A DNA stretch of 64,000 bases, taken from the NCBI GenBank assembly GCA_951812725.1, contig OX638330.1, positions 124,001 to 188,000 of the forward strand, given 5' to 3'. This stretch comes from an uncultured Caldilineaceae bacterium. GTDB taxonomy: Bacteria; Chloroflexota; Anaerolineae; Caldilineales; Caldilineaceae. This document shows, piece after piece, positions 17,136 through 26,638 of the stretch (within the stretch, counting starts at the first letter, position 1; the number at the start of each line of letters is the position of its first letter). Position numbers and translations under genes: made by a program. The notes under the pieces were generated by a model. The model was not told the DNA's origin and did no database searches. It saw nothing but the letters and a program-made list of their open reading frames with translations.

Positions 17136-18501
17136 ACTCTTCGTGCATGCGTTTCTGGATCTGAGAGGTTCGATTCCGCTTTGCGCCCGCCGGCATCATG
17201 CGCCGGTTTCGATCCAACTGCCGCACACCAATGCCTGGAACATCAAAACCAATAGAGCGACCGATATCAGCCAGGCACATCCCAGTTCGGGTGTCAATGC
17301 CCCGCATCTCAGAACTGCCTACAACGACTATCGCGGCTTTGCCAGGGCGCAGCACGCGGTACATCTCCTGTAAGGCGCCAGTCATTTCGGAGTAATAACG
17401 ATGCAGCACCTGACCTTTGCGCGCATCCCGTTCACCCACCTCTTCCACAATCTGCGTCGCATGAGCTGGTAGCTTAACAAATTCCACATCGGTGGTGGAT
17501 TCGCCGCCGATGTAACGCTTGCGGGTACCGCTGAGCGCGCTGATCGAATGTCCGAGCCACACTAGAGAAAACTTATGAGCCCGCATGTAGTCGATTGCGT
17601 TGGAGGCATACGGCGGGGAAGTGACGATCAGATCCACAGAGGAGTCTTCCAGATCCAGCGCACGCGCGTTTCCAAATTGCAAGCGCGGTTGGAAGCGGGA
17701 GTCTCGAAGAAAGGAGAGCCCGTTAATGTTCTGTAAGTAACGTTTCTTGAACTCCTCTATGGGAGAACGTAACCTCTTCGTGACATAAGCGGCCCGTCCG
17801 GTCGCGTTCTCCGCATTTTCATCCCCCGCAAGAACTCGCCCACTTCCGTCCAGTACAATTTTGGCCTTGTGTGGGCGCGTGTGCGCTAGATCAAGTGCCA
17901 AGGAGATTCCACCAGATTTTGTAATAATGATCGCGGACAGAGCCAACTCGAAAAAGGACCGCAGCCCGGAATCGGAAGTTTGCATGATTTCCTCGACGAG
18001 AGCCAACAGTTCGATCTGTGATTCGCGGGCAAACCAATAATCGACAAACTCCTTTGTTTTGGGATTCCATCGCTGCTCCAAACGGCGCATCAGCCCGACT
18101 CGGTCCTGCGCCAATGCGACTCTAGCATTCTCAACAATGCTGTGCCCCATGCGCCGCGCCTCAGTAATATCGAGAGGGCAGACCTTTACTTGCGTCAGCA
18201 AGAGTGCCAAAGGATCGATGTCGAAGCCAAACGCTTGCCGATTGAGCAAATACGCTTCCAGAATAGTTGTGCCAGATCCCATCATGGGATCAAGGACAAC
18301 ATCTCCCTCCTGCGTCAAAGAAGCTATAAATTTGCGTGGAAGTTGCGGTGGGAATTTCGCTGGAAAGGAGTGGAAACTGTGAGACGCGTAACGACTATGT
18401 TCACTATGAAAGTCCAAATCCTGGCTGAGTAGTTCTCCTAGTCGCTTGTGCGCCTCTGTCGGTAAAGCTGTTTTGCCGAACAAGCTTTGTTGCAAAATCA
18501 T
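17104..18501 (-). CDS. DNA amino-methyltransferase of the restriction-modification pair
   Basis: 465 residues. The AdoMet-binding motif DPMMGSGTT is at 71-79 with FGFDIDPLA following; the catalytic motif TSPPY is at 294-298, typical of N4-cytosine (also some N6-adenine) methyltransferases. A C-terminal QKRMHEEFVIGFLKR segment is common in this class. It presumably protects GCCGGC sites from the neighbouring NgoMIV-like enzyme, although the enzyme from the NgoMIV system is paired with a C5-cytosine methylase, so the partner type differs here. The genes overlap by 32 bases, methylase first. The base composition of both is visibly lower in GC than that of flanking genes, suggesting transfer. Confidence 0.86.
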   Translation of the reverse strand: MILQQSLFGKTALPTEAHKRLGELLSQDLDFHSEHSRYASHSFHSFPAKFPPQLPRKFIASLTQEGDVVLDPMMGSGTTILEAYLLNRQAFGFDIDPLALLLTQVKVCPLDITEARRMGHSIVENARVALAQDRVGLMRRLEQRWNPKTKEFVDYWFARESQIELLALVEEIMQTSDSGLRSFFELALSAIIITKSGGISLALDLAHTRPHKAKIVLDGSGRVLAGDENAENATGRAAYVTKRLRSPIEEFKKRYLQNINGLSFLRDSRFQPRLQFGNARALDLEDSSVDLIVTSPPYASNAIDYMRAHKFSLVWLGHSISALSGTRKRYIGGESTTDVEFVKLPAHATQIVEEVGERDARKGQVLHRYYSEMTGALQEMYRVLRPGKAAIVVVGSSEMRGIDTRTGMCLADIGRSIGFDVPGIGVRQLDRNRRMMPAGAKRNRTSQIQKRMHEEFVIGFLKRDS

Positions 18502-18553
18502 ATGTCATCTCTGAAATGTGTGTAGATAGGGGGCGGATGAGTAGAGCCGATTT

Positions 18554-18591
18554 AGTATAGCACCGATTCTCAATTAGTACTAGAACTAATT
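18554..18591 (-). promoter_or_regulatory. Methyltransferase promoter with overlapping inverted repeat
   Basis: On the minus strand an extended -10 TGCTATACT occupies 18562-18554. A perfect 7-bp inverted repeat, AATTAGT-actaga-ACTAATT (18572-18591), covers the position where a -35 box would lie. This could be an operator for autoregulation of the methyltransferase, or a weak terminator for the amidohydrolase gene that ends at 18594; no T-run follows the stem on the minus strand, which favours the first reading. Confidence 0.35.
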
Positions 18592-18593
18592 TT

Positions 18594-20198
18594 CTATTCC
18601 AAAAAGAAACACTCCCCCCACACAATCACCCCCCCAAACACCGTAGCCTCCACCTCCGTCTCCAAAATCGCCATCGGATGAATCCTGAAAATATCCTGCG
18701 ACAGCACCGCCAAATCCGCGAACTTCCCCGCCGCAATACTTCCCTGGCTGCTCTCCGTCCCGCCGGCGTAGGCCGCGCCAACCGTATAGGCCCACACCGC
18801 CTCCTCCACTGTCAGCCGCTCCTCAGGATACCAGCCTTCATCGCCGGGGCTGCCATCAGCCCGCATCCGCGTTACCGCCGCATGGATCCCCTCGATCACG
18901 TCCGGCGTTTCCACCGGCGCGTCCGAACCGAAGGCCAGCTTCGCGCCGCTGTCCCACAAGCTGCGAAACGCATAGGCATAGCGGCTGCGCTCCCCCCAAT
19001 ACCTGTCCGCAATCAGCATATCCTGCGTGGCGTGAATCGGCTGCACCGACGCGATGATATCCAACTGCGCGAAGCGGTCAATGTCGTCCGGGTGCAGCAC
19101 CTGCGCGTGCTCGATGCGGTGCCGTAAATGCAGCCCCCGGCCTGCCCGGCGGCTCTCCTCCAGCGCGTCCAGCACCATGCGGTTGGCCCTGTCGCCGATC
19201 GCATGTGTAACCACCGCCAGCCCCGCATCCGTAGCCCTGGCCACAATATCCGCCATCTCCTCCGCGCCCGTGACCGCGATGCCGGCATTGTCCGGCTCGC
19301 CGTCATACGGCGCCAGCATCCACGCCGTGCGCGGACCGAGCGCGCCATCGCTGAAAACCTTCACCCCGCCGATGCGCAAGAACTCGTCGCCAAGCCCTGT
19401 CCGCAGTCCCAGGCGGATGGCGCTGTCCAGTTCAGCCACGGGGATCTGCGCCACCGTGCGCAGCCTGAGATCACCCTCTGCCCGCATCTGTTGAAAAGCG
19501 CGCAAAGAGGCCGCGGCCTCCTTCGTATGCACGCCCACGATCCCCATCTGATGGACCACCTCCTGCGCGTGGCGTACCGCTGCTACCGCCTCCTCATCCG
19601 CCGGCTCAGCCATGCAGGGGAAGGCCAACTCCATCGCCTTCTCCAATAAAATGCCGGTCGGCCGCCCCTCTCCATCGCGCACAATCTCGCCACCGTCCGG
19701 ATCTTCTGTGTCCGCCGTGATCCCGACCTGCTCCAGCGCGCGGCTGTTCACCCAAGCCGCGTGACCGCACTTGCGCGCCAGGTAAACCGGATGCGCCGCC
19801 GCCACCGCGTCCAACTGTGCAGCCGAAGGAAACGCGCCGCCCTCCCACACCGACTGGTCCCAACCGCGGCCCATCAGCCACTGACCGTGCGCCGTATCCG
19901 CAGCCCGCCCGCCGACCCGCGCCAACGCCGAAGACAGCGTCGGCGTGCCGCTCAAATCGATCTCCTGCAGGCTCATCCCATAAGAAAGAAAGTGGATGTG
20001 CGCGTCAATGAAACCGGGCACCACCGTCACCCCCCGCAGATTCACCTCCCGCCCACCTGGCGCCAGCAGCCCTCGCATCTCCGCGTCGCTGCCCGTCGCC
20101 ACAAAGCGGTCGCCCGCGATCGCCACCGCCGCAACCTTGGGGCGCTGCGGGTCCATCGTGTATATGTTGCCGTTCAAAAGCGTCAGATCCGCCTGCAC
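18594..20198 (-). CDS. Amidohydrolase, YtcJ-like (DUF/Amidohydro_3 type)
   Basis: About 534 residues from a GTG at 20198 (AGGAG six bases upstream). It starts ADLTLLNGNIYTMDPQRPKVAAVAIAGDR, then GFIDAHIHF (metal site), GVHTKEAA, GLAVVTHAIGDRANRMVLD, RHRIEHAQVLHPDDIDRF and LAFGSDAPVETPDVIEGIHAAVTR. These are metal-dependent hydrolases with an unusual Amidohydro_3 barrel, related to N-substituted formamide deformylase. The substrate is unknown. It runs leftward ahead of the restriction-modification genes. Confidence 0.9.
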   Translation of the reverse strand: MQADLTLLNGNIYTMDPQRPKVAAVAIAGDRFVATGSDAEMRGLLAPGGREVNLRGVTVVPGFIDAHIHFLSYGMSLQEIDLSGTPTLSSALARVGGRAADTAHGQWLMGRGWDQSVWEGGAFPSAAQLDAVAAAHPVYLARKCGHAAWVNSRALEQVGITADTEDPDGGEIVRDGEGRPTGILLEKAMELAFPCMAEPADEEAVAAVRHAQEVVHQMGIVGVHTKEAAASLRAFQQMRAEGDLRLRTVAQIPVAELDSAIRLGLRTGLGDEFLRIGGVKVFSDGALGPRTAWMLAPYDGEPDNAGIAVTGAEEMADIVARATDAGLAVVTHAIGDRANRMVLDALEESRRAGRGLHLRHRIEHAQVLHPDDIDRFAQLDIIASVQPIHATQDMLIADRYWGERSRYAYAFRSLWDSGAKLAFGSDAPVETPDVIEGIHAAVTRMRADGSPGDEGWYPEERLTVEEAVWAYTVGAAYAGGTESSQGSIAAGKFADLAVLSQDIFRIHPMAILETEVEATVFGGVIVWGECFFLE

Positions 20199-20426
20199 AA
20201 GCCACTCCTGGTGTAGACATACACTGAAAGGCCCGCGATCTCCTTCTATCGAGCACACGGTTCCTTTTAATCACTCTTCTTCTGTTATACCATACAGCCG
20301 CCGGACAGCCACGGTACCGGCCGCCATCGATCTGGAATTAGCAAGCGATGCTCTGCCGCCGGCAAATGCAGCAAAACAGGCCATCCCTTTGCCGGTGCAA
20401 ATTCCTGATTTTTCCTGAGTCGCTTC

Positions 20427-22913
20427 ATGACCGCTCGAACAGAGTTCCTGCCCATCGCCGCTGGCATTCTCATCCTTCTGCTGTCGACAGGCACAATTGC
20501 CTGGCTCACACGCCGGCGTAGCCAACGACGCCGGGACCTCCTGTTTGCAACTCTCCTGGCCGGCATGTTTGCCGCCTTCTTCTGGCGCACCATCAGCGGC
20601 GCTGTCTACCAGCCGGCCAATGGCGGCGACCTGGTCAGTTTCCTTTTCCCAATATACAGGTTCGCAGCCCGAACCCTGAGCGAGGGCAAACTCCCGCTTT
20701 GGAATCCCCACCTCTACGGCGGCGCGCCCTTCATCGGCGACATCCAGGCCGGCTTCCTCTATCCCCCCAACCTTCTCCTGTTCCTCCTCAATCCCACCTT
20801 CGACTATCGCTGGATGCAGTTGCTCAGCATCGGCCATCTCTGGTGGGCCGGCCTCGGCGTCTACGCCCTCGCGCGCACGCTTGGCTGCAGCCGGCCCGCC
20901 GCGCTGCTGGCTGGGCTGGCATTCGGCCTCTGCGACATCCTCTTCATCCATCTGGGCAACCTCAATCTCATCGCCGTACTCTCATGGACAGGCTGGATCC
21001 TCGCCGCCTGCCATCAGGCACTGACCCGCCGCAGCCTCGGCTGGGCCGGCCTCGCCGCCGTCCTCTTCGCCATTGCCAACTATGCCGGCCACGCCCAGAG
21101 CAGCTATTTTCTTGCTATGGCCGTGGCGATCTATTCCCTTGCGATACTTGCAGTCCAGTATTGGGATCAGTTAACCCAATCGTCGCACGGGACGGCCCTG
21201 CGCCGATTTCTGGCCAACCTGCAATTCCCCATTGCGCTCTTCGTCCTCGCAGCTTTCCTCTCCGCGCCTATCCTTCTCCCTGCATTCGAAATGCTGCCCT
21301 ATACCCACAGGGGCGATTTCGACTATCAGGACACCGTTTTCTATTCACTGGCGCCTGGACCCGCCTTCATCGGCCTGCTGACGCCCGGCTTCTACGGACG
21401 TGGGCCGCTGAACTATTGGGGCCCCTGGGATCGGGTCGAACTGCCCTATGCCGGCCTGGTGACGCTCCTCCTTGCCGCCGCCGCCGGGCTGCTGCCCATA
21501 CCGGAGAAGCGGCGCCGCCTCCTCCCGTGGCTGGCATTGGCCCTGTGCGGCTTCGTCATAGCCCTTGGCGGCAATACACCTGTCCACGGCTGGCTCACAC
21601 AAATCCTGCCCGTCTATGACAGTTTCCGCGCCCCCGCCAGAACTATCGTCCTGTGGGCGCTGGCACTCTCCGTGCTCGCGGCTATCGGCTTGGATGCCTT
21701 GCTGGCAGGACGAAACAGTGACGGCGAAACGCCCCGTCCTTCCCAATCAGCACTCTATTCTTCAGTCATTGGCATCGGCGCCCCCGCGGCCCTCCTCCTC
21801 CTCATCCCACTGATTTTCGTCTCGACGCGCGTGCTCGATGGAGACCCTGTCGCACTGCAACGGGCATTCATGGCCGGCCGCGCGCTGCTCCTGGCAACCA
21901 CCGTGTGGCTGGTTGCGTGGCTGCTGCTGGCCCTGTATCGGCGCGGCCGTCTGGCGAGCGCAACCGTAGCCGGGCTGCTGCCCATCCTCCTGTTGCTGGA
22001 GCTGTTCCTCGCCGGCGTAAACATCGACGTCAGCAAAAACGACCCGACACAAGGTTTCCAGCATCCGCAGATTCTGGCCTTCCTGCAAGAGCAGGCCGGC
22101 ACAGTACCGGACTGCGCCGCAGCCGGCAATGAGCGCTGTCTGCCCGCTGCCGGTACATCCTCCCGCCTCTTCCGTATCGACACCCGTACCGGCATCTTTG
22201 ATCTGTGGCAGCCAAATACCGCCGCCGCCACCGGTCTGCAAGATGTCTGGGGGATCTCCAATCCACTGGAACTCTCGCACTGGCACACGCTATGGGAAAA
22301 CAACGGCGGCCGCCACACCCGCATCTACGATCTGCTCAACGTCCTCTATGTCATCGTCCGCGACGGCACACCCCTGCCGGAGCAATATACCCTGGCCTAC
22401 GATGCCCCCGGCCCCCTTTCCGTCTACCAGAATCCCGATCCCCTGCCCCGCGCCTGGCTTGTCCCCGCTGCACAGATCCTCCCCGACGAAGATGCCGTTC
22501 TGGCTGCTCTGAAACAGCCTGACTTCGAACCGTCAGAAACTGTCGTTCTGATGCAAACCACTTCCCACTCGACAGGGCCTGAAGAGTCGACGCCGCTGAG
22601 CATGGACGCGCCTGTCTCAGTCCTCTCCTACAGCGAGAATGAGATCCTCCTGGCAGCCAGCGCAAATAGGCCGGGCTATCTGGTTTTGAGCGAAGTCTGG
22701 TATCCAGGCTGGCGGGCAACGGTCAACGGTGAGGCCGCGCCTGTCTTACGCGCCAACTATACGCTGCGGGCGCTCCCCGTGCCCGCAGGAGATCTGACAA
22801 TCCGACTGTGGTACGCGCCGGACAGCTGGCGTCGTGGCCTGACGCTGTTTGGCGTAGGCATCCTGCTGCTTGCCGGTCTGGGTCTGCGGCGGCTCCTGGC
22901 CTCCAAAGCGTAA
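20427..22913 (+). CDS. YfhO-like multi-spanning membrane protein
   Basis: 828 residues with about a dozen hydrophobic segments in the first two thirds, a soluble C-terminal domain, then a final membrane segment (LTLFGVGILLLAGLGLRRL). Features match the YfhO/PMT-like family: FPIYRFAARTLSEGKLPLWNPHLYGGAPFIGDIQAGFLYPPN near the N-terminus with acidic residues after the first membrane segment, and the C-terminal LVLSEVWYPGWRATVNGEAAPVLRANYTLRALPVPAG. In Firmicutes YfhO modifies lipoteichoic acid with sugars; the exact sugar donor here is unknown. There is a weak ribosome site. It diverges from the amidohydrolase gene. Confidence 0.82.
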   Translation: MTARTEFLPIAAGILILLLSTGTIAWLTRRRSQRRRDLLFATLLAGMFAAFFWRTISGAVYQPANGGDLVSFLFPIYRFAARTLSEGKLPLWNPHLYGGAPFIGDIQAGFLYPPNLLLFLLNPTFDYRWMQLLSIGHLWWAGLGVYALARTLGCSRPAALLAGLAFGLCDILFIHLGNLNLIAVLSWTGWILAACHQALTRRSLGWAGLAAVLFAIANYAGHAQSSYFLAMAVAIYSLAILAVQYWDQLTQSSHGTALRRFLANLQFPIALFVLAAFLSAPILLPAFEMLPYTHRGDFDYQDTVFYSLAPGPAFIGLLTPGFYGRGPLNYWGPWDRVELPYAGLVTLLLAAAAGLLPIPEKRRRLLPWLALALCGFVIALGGNTPVHGWLTQILPVYDSFRAPARTIVLWALALSVLAAIGLDALLAGRNSDGETPRPSQSALYSSVIGIGAPAALLLLIPLIFVSTRVLDGDPVALQRAFMAGRALLLATTVWLVAWLLLALYRRGRLASATVAGLLPILLLLELFLAGVNIDVSKNDPTQGFQHPQILAFLQEQAGTVPDCAAAGNERCLPAAGTSSRLFRIDTRTGIFDLWQPNTAAATGLQDVWGISNPLELSHWHTLWENNGGRHTRIYDLLNVLYVIVRDGTPLPEQYTLAYDAPGPLSVYQNPDPLPRAWLVPAAQILPDEDAVLAALKQPDFEPSETVVLMQTTSHSTGPEESTPLSMDAPVSVLSYSENEILLAASANRPGYLVLSEVWYPGWRATVNGEAAPVLRANYTLRALPVPAGDLTIRLWYAPDSWRRGLTLFGVGILLLAGLGLRRLLASKA

Positions 22914-23403
22914 AGTCCAAGGGGCATCAAAGCCATTCGGAAAAACGTAGGAGTGCCCTCAACTGGTGACCTCCCATAGGAATCAAAAACTTGCCCGATT
23001 CCAGTACGAAATCCCCTTCCTCTCCACCGCCCGCGTCGCTAAAATAAGATGTTCTGATCGGCGGGCAAGGCGTCTACCCACATAGAATACGCTGACCGAG
23101 CGGATCAACGGCCGCGAGCAGCAACTGTTGCCAGGGAGTTCTGGCCCTCGGAATCATCGGGGTCGCTCCCGGAACCAATCCTCCGCTGAGCATAGGGCCG
23201 GGATCTTGCGCGCCGCCAGATCTGTCTTTCCCCAGCTGCTGGGTAACCGGGAATGCCACAATTGGACCAACAGAAATTCTAATCTTGTACAGGAGGGAAG
23301 GGTTATTTACCACAGGTAGAGGCCGAATTGGCGTAGCTATTCGGCGTTCTGAAGTTTCTATATCGGATCACTTTCCGAGGTGCCAAAGAAATGGAGACCC
23401 ACT
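22914..23403. other. Intergenic region with a decayed duplicate of the next locus
   Basis: About 490 bp without a convincing gene. From 22992 to 23070 it matches, with changes, the stretch 24255-24331 ahead of the small membrane protein (both begin TGCCCGATT-C/T-CAGTAC and end GATCGGCGG-G/A-CA). At 23088-23130 the text reads as LTERINGREQQL, matching LTDRINGHEEQI inside the following coiled-coil gene. It therefore looks like an old tandem duplicate that lost its reading frame. Confidence 0.5.
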
Positions 23404-24042
23404 ATGAAGCGCGATATCACCATCGCAACCATGCTAGCGGTTCTACTACTTGCCGCCTTCACCGGCGGCGCGCTGGCGCAGGAAGAGGGCATCTCCCTCG
23501 AAGCCGTGGGCAAGGCCTTGGCCGAGTTGACTGATCGGATCAACGGCCACGAGGAGCAGATTAGCACCCAGCGGGACCGGATCAAAGCGCTAGAGGAGTT
23601 CGTGGCGGCGCTGCCGACACCTGTACCGACGCCACTCCCTACGCCCACCCCTACCCCCGCGATGCCCGAGTTTGCAACCCTCAACGAGCTTGCCATGTAT
23701 CTGGTGGATCGCGACGCGGCTTATGAAGGGGGCGGCGAGTCGAGAATGCCATTCGGAAGCCGCTCTGATGCGATCGCTCAGACGGCTCATATTCTTCCCA
23801 TCAAAACCGCATTATGCGAGCACAATTCGGTCAGGGAGACGGCCGAAATGGTCGACAGGTTTGCGATTGCGTTCGAAGAGGCTGGAGTTACCGCCGATGC
23901 GTTCGAGTGGGCCGACCACAGAAGCCTCTTTCGGTACAGAGGGCTGATTCTAGCCAACCCCAGCGAAGAGCACACCTGCAGGCAACTGCTCGAACTGCTG
24001 GCCGATGCATGGATCTCGGAATACAAGGCGAGCCAGGAATGA
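23404..24042 (+). CDS. Secreted coiled-coil protein with Pro/Thr linker
   Basis: About 212 residues from ATG 23404 (GGAG ahead; an in-frame ATG 24 bases earlier lacks a site). A Sec signal peptide ends near GALAQ (residue 26). A short coiled coil follows (AVGKALAELTDRINGHEEQISTQRDRIKALEEFV), then a PTPVPTPLPTPTPTPA linker, and a C-terminal domain of about 115 residues with two Cys (ALCEH, HTCRQLLE), which may form a disulfide. I do not recognise the domain. A single-gene unit in a duplicated region; its expression context is shared with the small protein at 24366. Confidence 0.7.
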   Translation: MKRDITIATMLAVLLLAAFTGGALAQEEGISLEAVGKALAELTDRINGHEEQISTQRDRIKALEEFVAALPTPVPTPLPTPTPTPAMPEFATLNELAMYLVDRDAAYEGGGESRMPFGSRSDAIAQTAHILPIKTALCEHNSVRETAEMVDRFAIAFEEAGVTADAFEWADHRSLFRYRGLILANPSEEHTCRQLLELLADAWISEYKASQE

Positions 24043-24365
24043 TCAGCCGTGCATCAGCAGTGCGAACTGCGGACCAGTGATCAGGTTACAACCGTAGGTC
24101 GCATGATCGATCCGGTCGTCATCGCGGCCGGTTGGGAACGCGGCCAGTTTACTGAAGCAGGCGGTATCTCAGCGGGCTTCCGATGCTGGTTTCCATGCTT
24201 GCGGTCTTCTCAGTAAGACACCAGAACCGGCGCCCCCCACCGCAGCCGCAAATCTGCCCGATTTCAGTACAGAAAACGGTTCTATTCGCGCGCGCCTGTC
24301 GATACAATGAGGTGTCGCGATCGGCGGACAGCGGAGGCCGCCCTCGCCTGGAGGAGCCATCTCAC

Positions 24366-24539
24366 ATGATCAAAGAAATCGCTCAAATCATCCTGGGAGT
24401 CTGGGCCATCTTCTATATGAGCGACCGTATGGAAGCCAGCACACTCAAGAACGCGATGGTTTTCAGCGTAATCGCCGTTATCCTGCGGCTAGCCTGGGCG
24501 ATTCTAGTGAAGATGTGGGAAGCCGCGCTGCCACTATAA
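24366..24539 (+). CDS. Small two-segment membrane protein (57 aa)
   Basis: 57 residues starting MIKEIAQIILGVWAIFYMSD, with a second hydrophobic segment MVFSVIAVILRLAWAILV. GGAGGAG lies about ten bases before the ATG, a strong start signal, while the in-frame upstream extension has none. No family recognised. Its upstream region (24255-24331, possible -10 TACAAT at 24303) is the better-kept copy of the module also seen at 22992-23070. Confidence 0.6.
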   Translation: MIKEIAQIILGVWAIFYMSDRMEASTLKNAMVFSVIAVILRLAWAILVKMWEAALPL

Positions 24540-24779
24540 CGCACAGGCGTACATTTCCAGTGCAAAGTATGCGCCTGCAGTCAGGCCCTACCCGTTGACC
24601 AGGGAATCGACTCGGCCGTCACCGCGACCGGCCTGGAACTCGGCCACCTCACAGACAAAGCCGGCAATCCCATCAACGCGCACCTGGAACAAGATCACGG
24701 CCCCCGCGCACCCGCTTACAGAGCCGGACGAACCGACGACGTTCCGCATCTGCAGACCGTGCCGTCCCTCTCTCCTCAC
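24540..24779. other. Intergenic region with weak coding-like remnant
   Basis: No gene called. The text at about 24602-24680 read as GIDSAVTATGLELGHLTDKAG resembles MIDPVVIAAGWERGQFTEAGG read from 24103-24170, so a short duplicated and decayed segment probably spans both sides of the small membrane protein gene. Confidence 0.35.
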
Positions 24780-25697
24780 CTACGGCAGCACTTCCTTCGG
24801 CATCTTGCAGATCATCGTATACGCCGGATCATAAATGTTGCCCAGATCGTATTCCACCGTCTGACCCATCAGAATGTGCGCGCCCACCGGATCGATCCCC
24901 AAATCCTTTTCCAGCCAGCGAATCATCTCCGTCGTGGCATGCTGCGTCGCCTGATCCAAGGGACGTGCGTTGCCTGCCGCAAAGATATATCCCTCGTTTT
25001 CGCCTCTCGGCCAAAAAATGCGCCGCCCCTTCTGCACATCCACCGTAAAGCCCACGTCGAAAGAGATCTCCACGCCGGTGCCCACGATCTCGCCATCCCC
25101 CTGCACCGCATGGCCGTCGCCTATGTGAAAGAGCGCCCCGGGCACAAAGACAGGAAGATAGACAGTCACCCCCTCGACAAACCCCCGATAGTCCATGTTG
25201 CCGCCGTAAGGCCCGGATGTGGCGGTTGAAATCGCTTCTCCCCGGTCCGGCGCTACCCCAAAGCAGCCCGGCATCGGCGCCAGCGGCAAAGTCAGTGCCC
25301 CCAGGCTCGTCTGTGGCTCCACCAGGGTCACAGTGCCCGCCTCGTTGTCCACCCGCCAGTTGGCCAGCTCCTGCCCCTCCGCCGGCCATGGCATATTGGG
25401 CACCTGCTCCGGGTCCACGACATTGGGGGCCACCATCGTCCGCGTCCACCCGTAAGGACGGTTGCAGAGCAGCTTGTCCAAATGCACCACCAGCGTATCC
25501 CCCGGCTCGGCCCCCTCCACATAAAATGGGCCGGTCATCGGATTCCCCCCTGACGTAACCTCCTGACCGCTGCTGTCCTGTCCTCTGGCATCGACCGTCG
25601 TTGTCTCGACGCTGTCACCCGGTTGCACCCGCAACACCGGTGGGTGAGAGCCGATTGTACTGTAATAATGGTCTGGCTCGAACTGATGGGTTGCCAT
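24780..25697 (-). CDS. Acetamidase/formamidase family protein
   Basis: 305 residues, typical for the shorter FmdA/AmdA-like enzymes. It begins with HYYSTIGSHPPVLRVQPGDSVETTTVDARG and carries NPMTGPFYVEGAEPGDTLVVHLDKL, MPGCFGVAP, GGNMDYRGFVEGVTVYLPVFVPGALFHIGDGHAVQGDGEIVGTGVE and a C-terminal MGQTVEYDLGN segment. These hydrolyse short amides to ammonia and acid. AAAGGACGG precedes the ATG. It stands alone. Confidence 0.9.
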   Translation of the reverse strand: MATHQFEPDHYYSTIGSHPPVLRVQPGDSVETTTVDARGQDSSGQEVTSGGNPMTGPFYVEGAEPGDTLVVHLDKLLCNRPYGWTRTMVAPNVVDPEQVPNMPWPAEGQELANWRVDNEAGTVTLVEPQTSLGALTLPLAPMPGCFGVAPDRGEAISTATSGPYGGNMDYRGFVEGVTVYLPVFVPGALFHIGDGHAVQGDGEIVGTGVEISFDVGFTVDVQKGRRIFWPRGENEGYIFAAGNARPLDQATQHATTEMIRWLEKDLGIDPVGAHILMGQTVEYDLGNIYDPAYTMICKMPKEVLP

Positions 25698-25888
25698 ACA
25701 TCCGTCCTTTCGCGGCTGTCTGCTACGACGACTATGAACTGTGAATTAAACCGAAATGGCCCTCGCGAAAACAGGCCTGCCCATCCAGCGCCGTCAACCC
25801 GCCAATACCCGCAGTCAACGGCGTCCGAACCTATTTTGCGAAGAGTTGGAATGTCCTTCGAGCCTGCTGGAAATGCGCCAAACTCGTC

Positions 25889-26554
25889 TTAATTGGTGAA
25901 CAACTGTCCGGTGGGGCCGATAGTCATCGCCGGTAGCATGTCCTGACTGTTGATCATATGTTCAAGCAGCTGAAGTTCGCGCCCCAAATAGTAGTTGCCC
26001 AGCTCCAATAGCTGCGGCACACCCGGCAGCGCCAACATGCGATGCTTGTCTTCCGCGCGCACCTGCAACGTGATGGCAGTGAGAAAGGCCAGGCTGGTAG
26101 CGTCCTCCGGCAGACGTTCCAGCTCCAGCTGTACGCCCGTAGCCTTCGTCAACAGTTCGACATACCGCATGATCTTGGGGCGAACCTTGTGGGCGCGCTC
26201 TACCGCCAGCTTGGTATCCCCATCGGTCACCGGATAATGCCGTACACGCCCGGTCAGATAGGGAAGATCGCGGTTCAATTCCTCAATCCGGAATCGTCGC
26301 GTACCCACCACCTGGATATTCATCCTCCCATCCGGTTGGCGGTCCACATTCATGATCCGGGCCGCCGTCCCCACCCGCCGCGGCTCCGCGCCGTCGCCAA
26401 CTTCCGGGCCTTCCTTGATCAACACAACGCCGAACGCAAGGTTCTCATCCAGACAGCGATTGATCATCTCACGATAGCGGGGCTCAAAAATATGGAGCGG
26501 CAGCGCCATACCCGGGAAAAGCACTACGTTCAGAGGGAAGAGTGGCATTTCCAT
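25889..26554 (-). CDS. Lon N-terminal substrate-binding domain protein
   Basis: About 221 residues from ATG 26554 (GGAG seven bases upstream; the domain starts at once with MPLFPLNVVLFPGMALPLHIFEPRYREMINRCL). It is the LON_substr_bdg (PUA-like) domain alone, without ATPase or protease. The final third is helical. Stand-alone proteins of this type are widespread and uncharacterised. It lies 84 bases downstream of truD on the same strand. Confidence 0.88.
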   Translation of the reverse strand: MEMPLFPLNVVLFPGMALPLHIFEPRYREMINRCLDENLAFGVVLIKEGPEVGDGAEPRRVGTAARIMNVDRQPDGRMNIQVVGTRRFRIEELNRDLPYLTGRVRHYPVTDGDTKLAVERAHKVRPKIMRYVELLTKATGVQLELERLPEDATSLAFLTAITLQVRAEDKHRMLALPGVPQLLELGNYYLGRELQLLEHMINSQDMLPAMTIGPTGQLFTN

Positions 26555-26638
26555 GATGGAACTCCGTTGCCTAAGGGAGAATTCTCTGTCGTTGTCGGCC
26601 TTCTCGTCGATCATCGATTAAGTCTCGCCATTCACGTT

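Noticed and set aside
22914..23313. Small open frames in the 22.9-23.4 kb gap
   Set aside because: No start signal; matches to the neighbouring gene suggest decay of a duplicate rather than a live gene.
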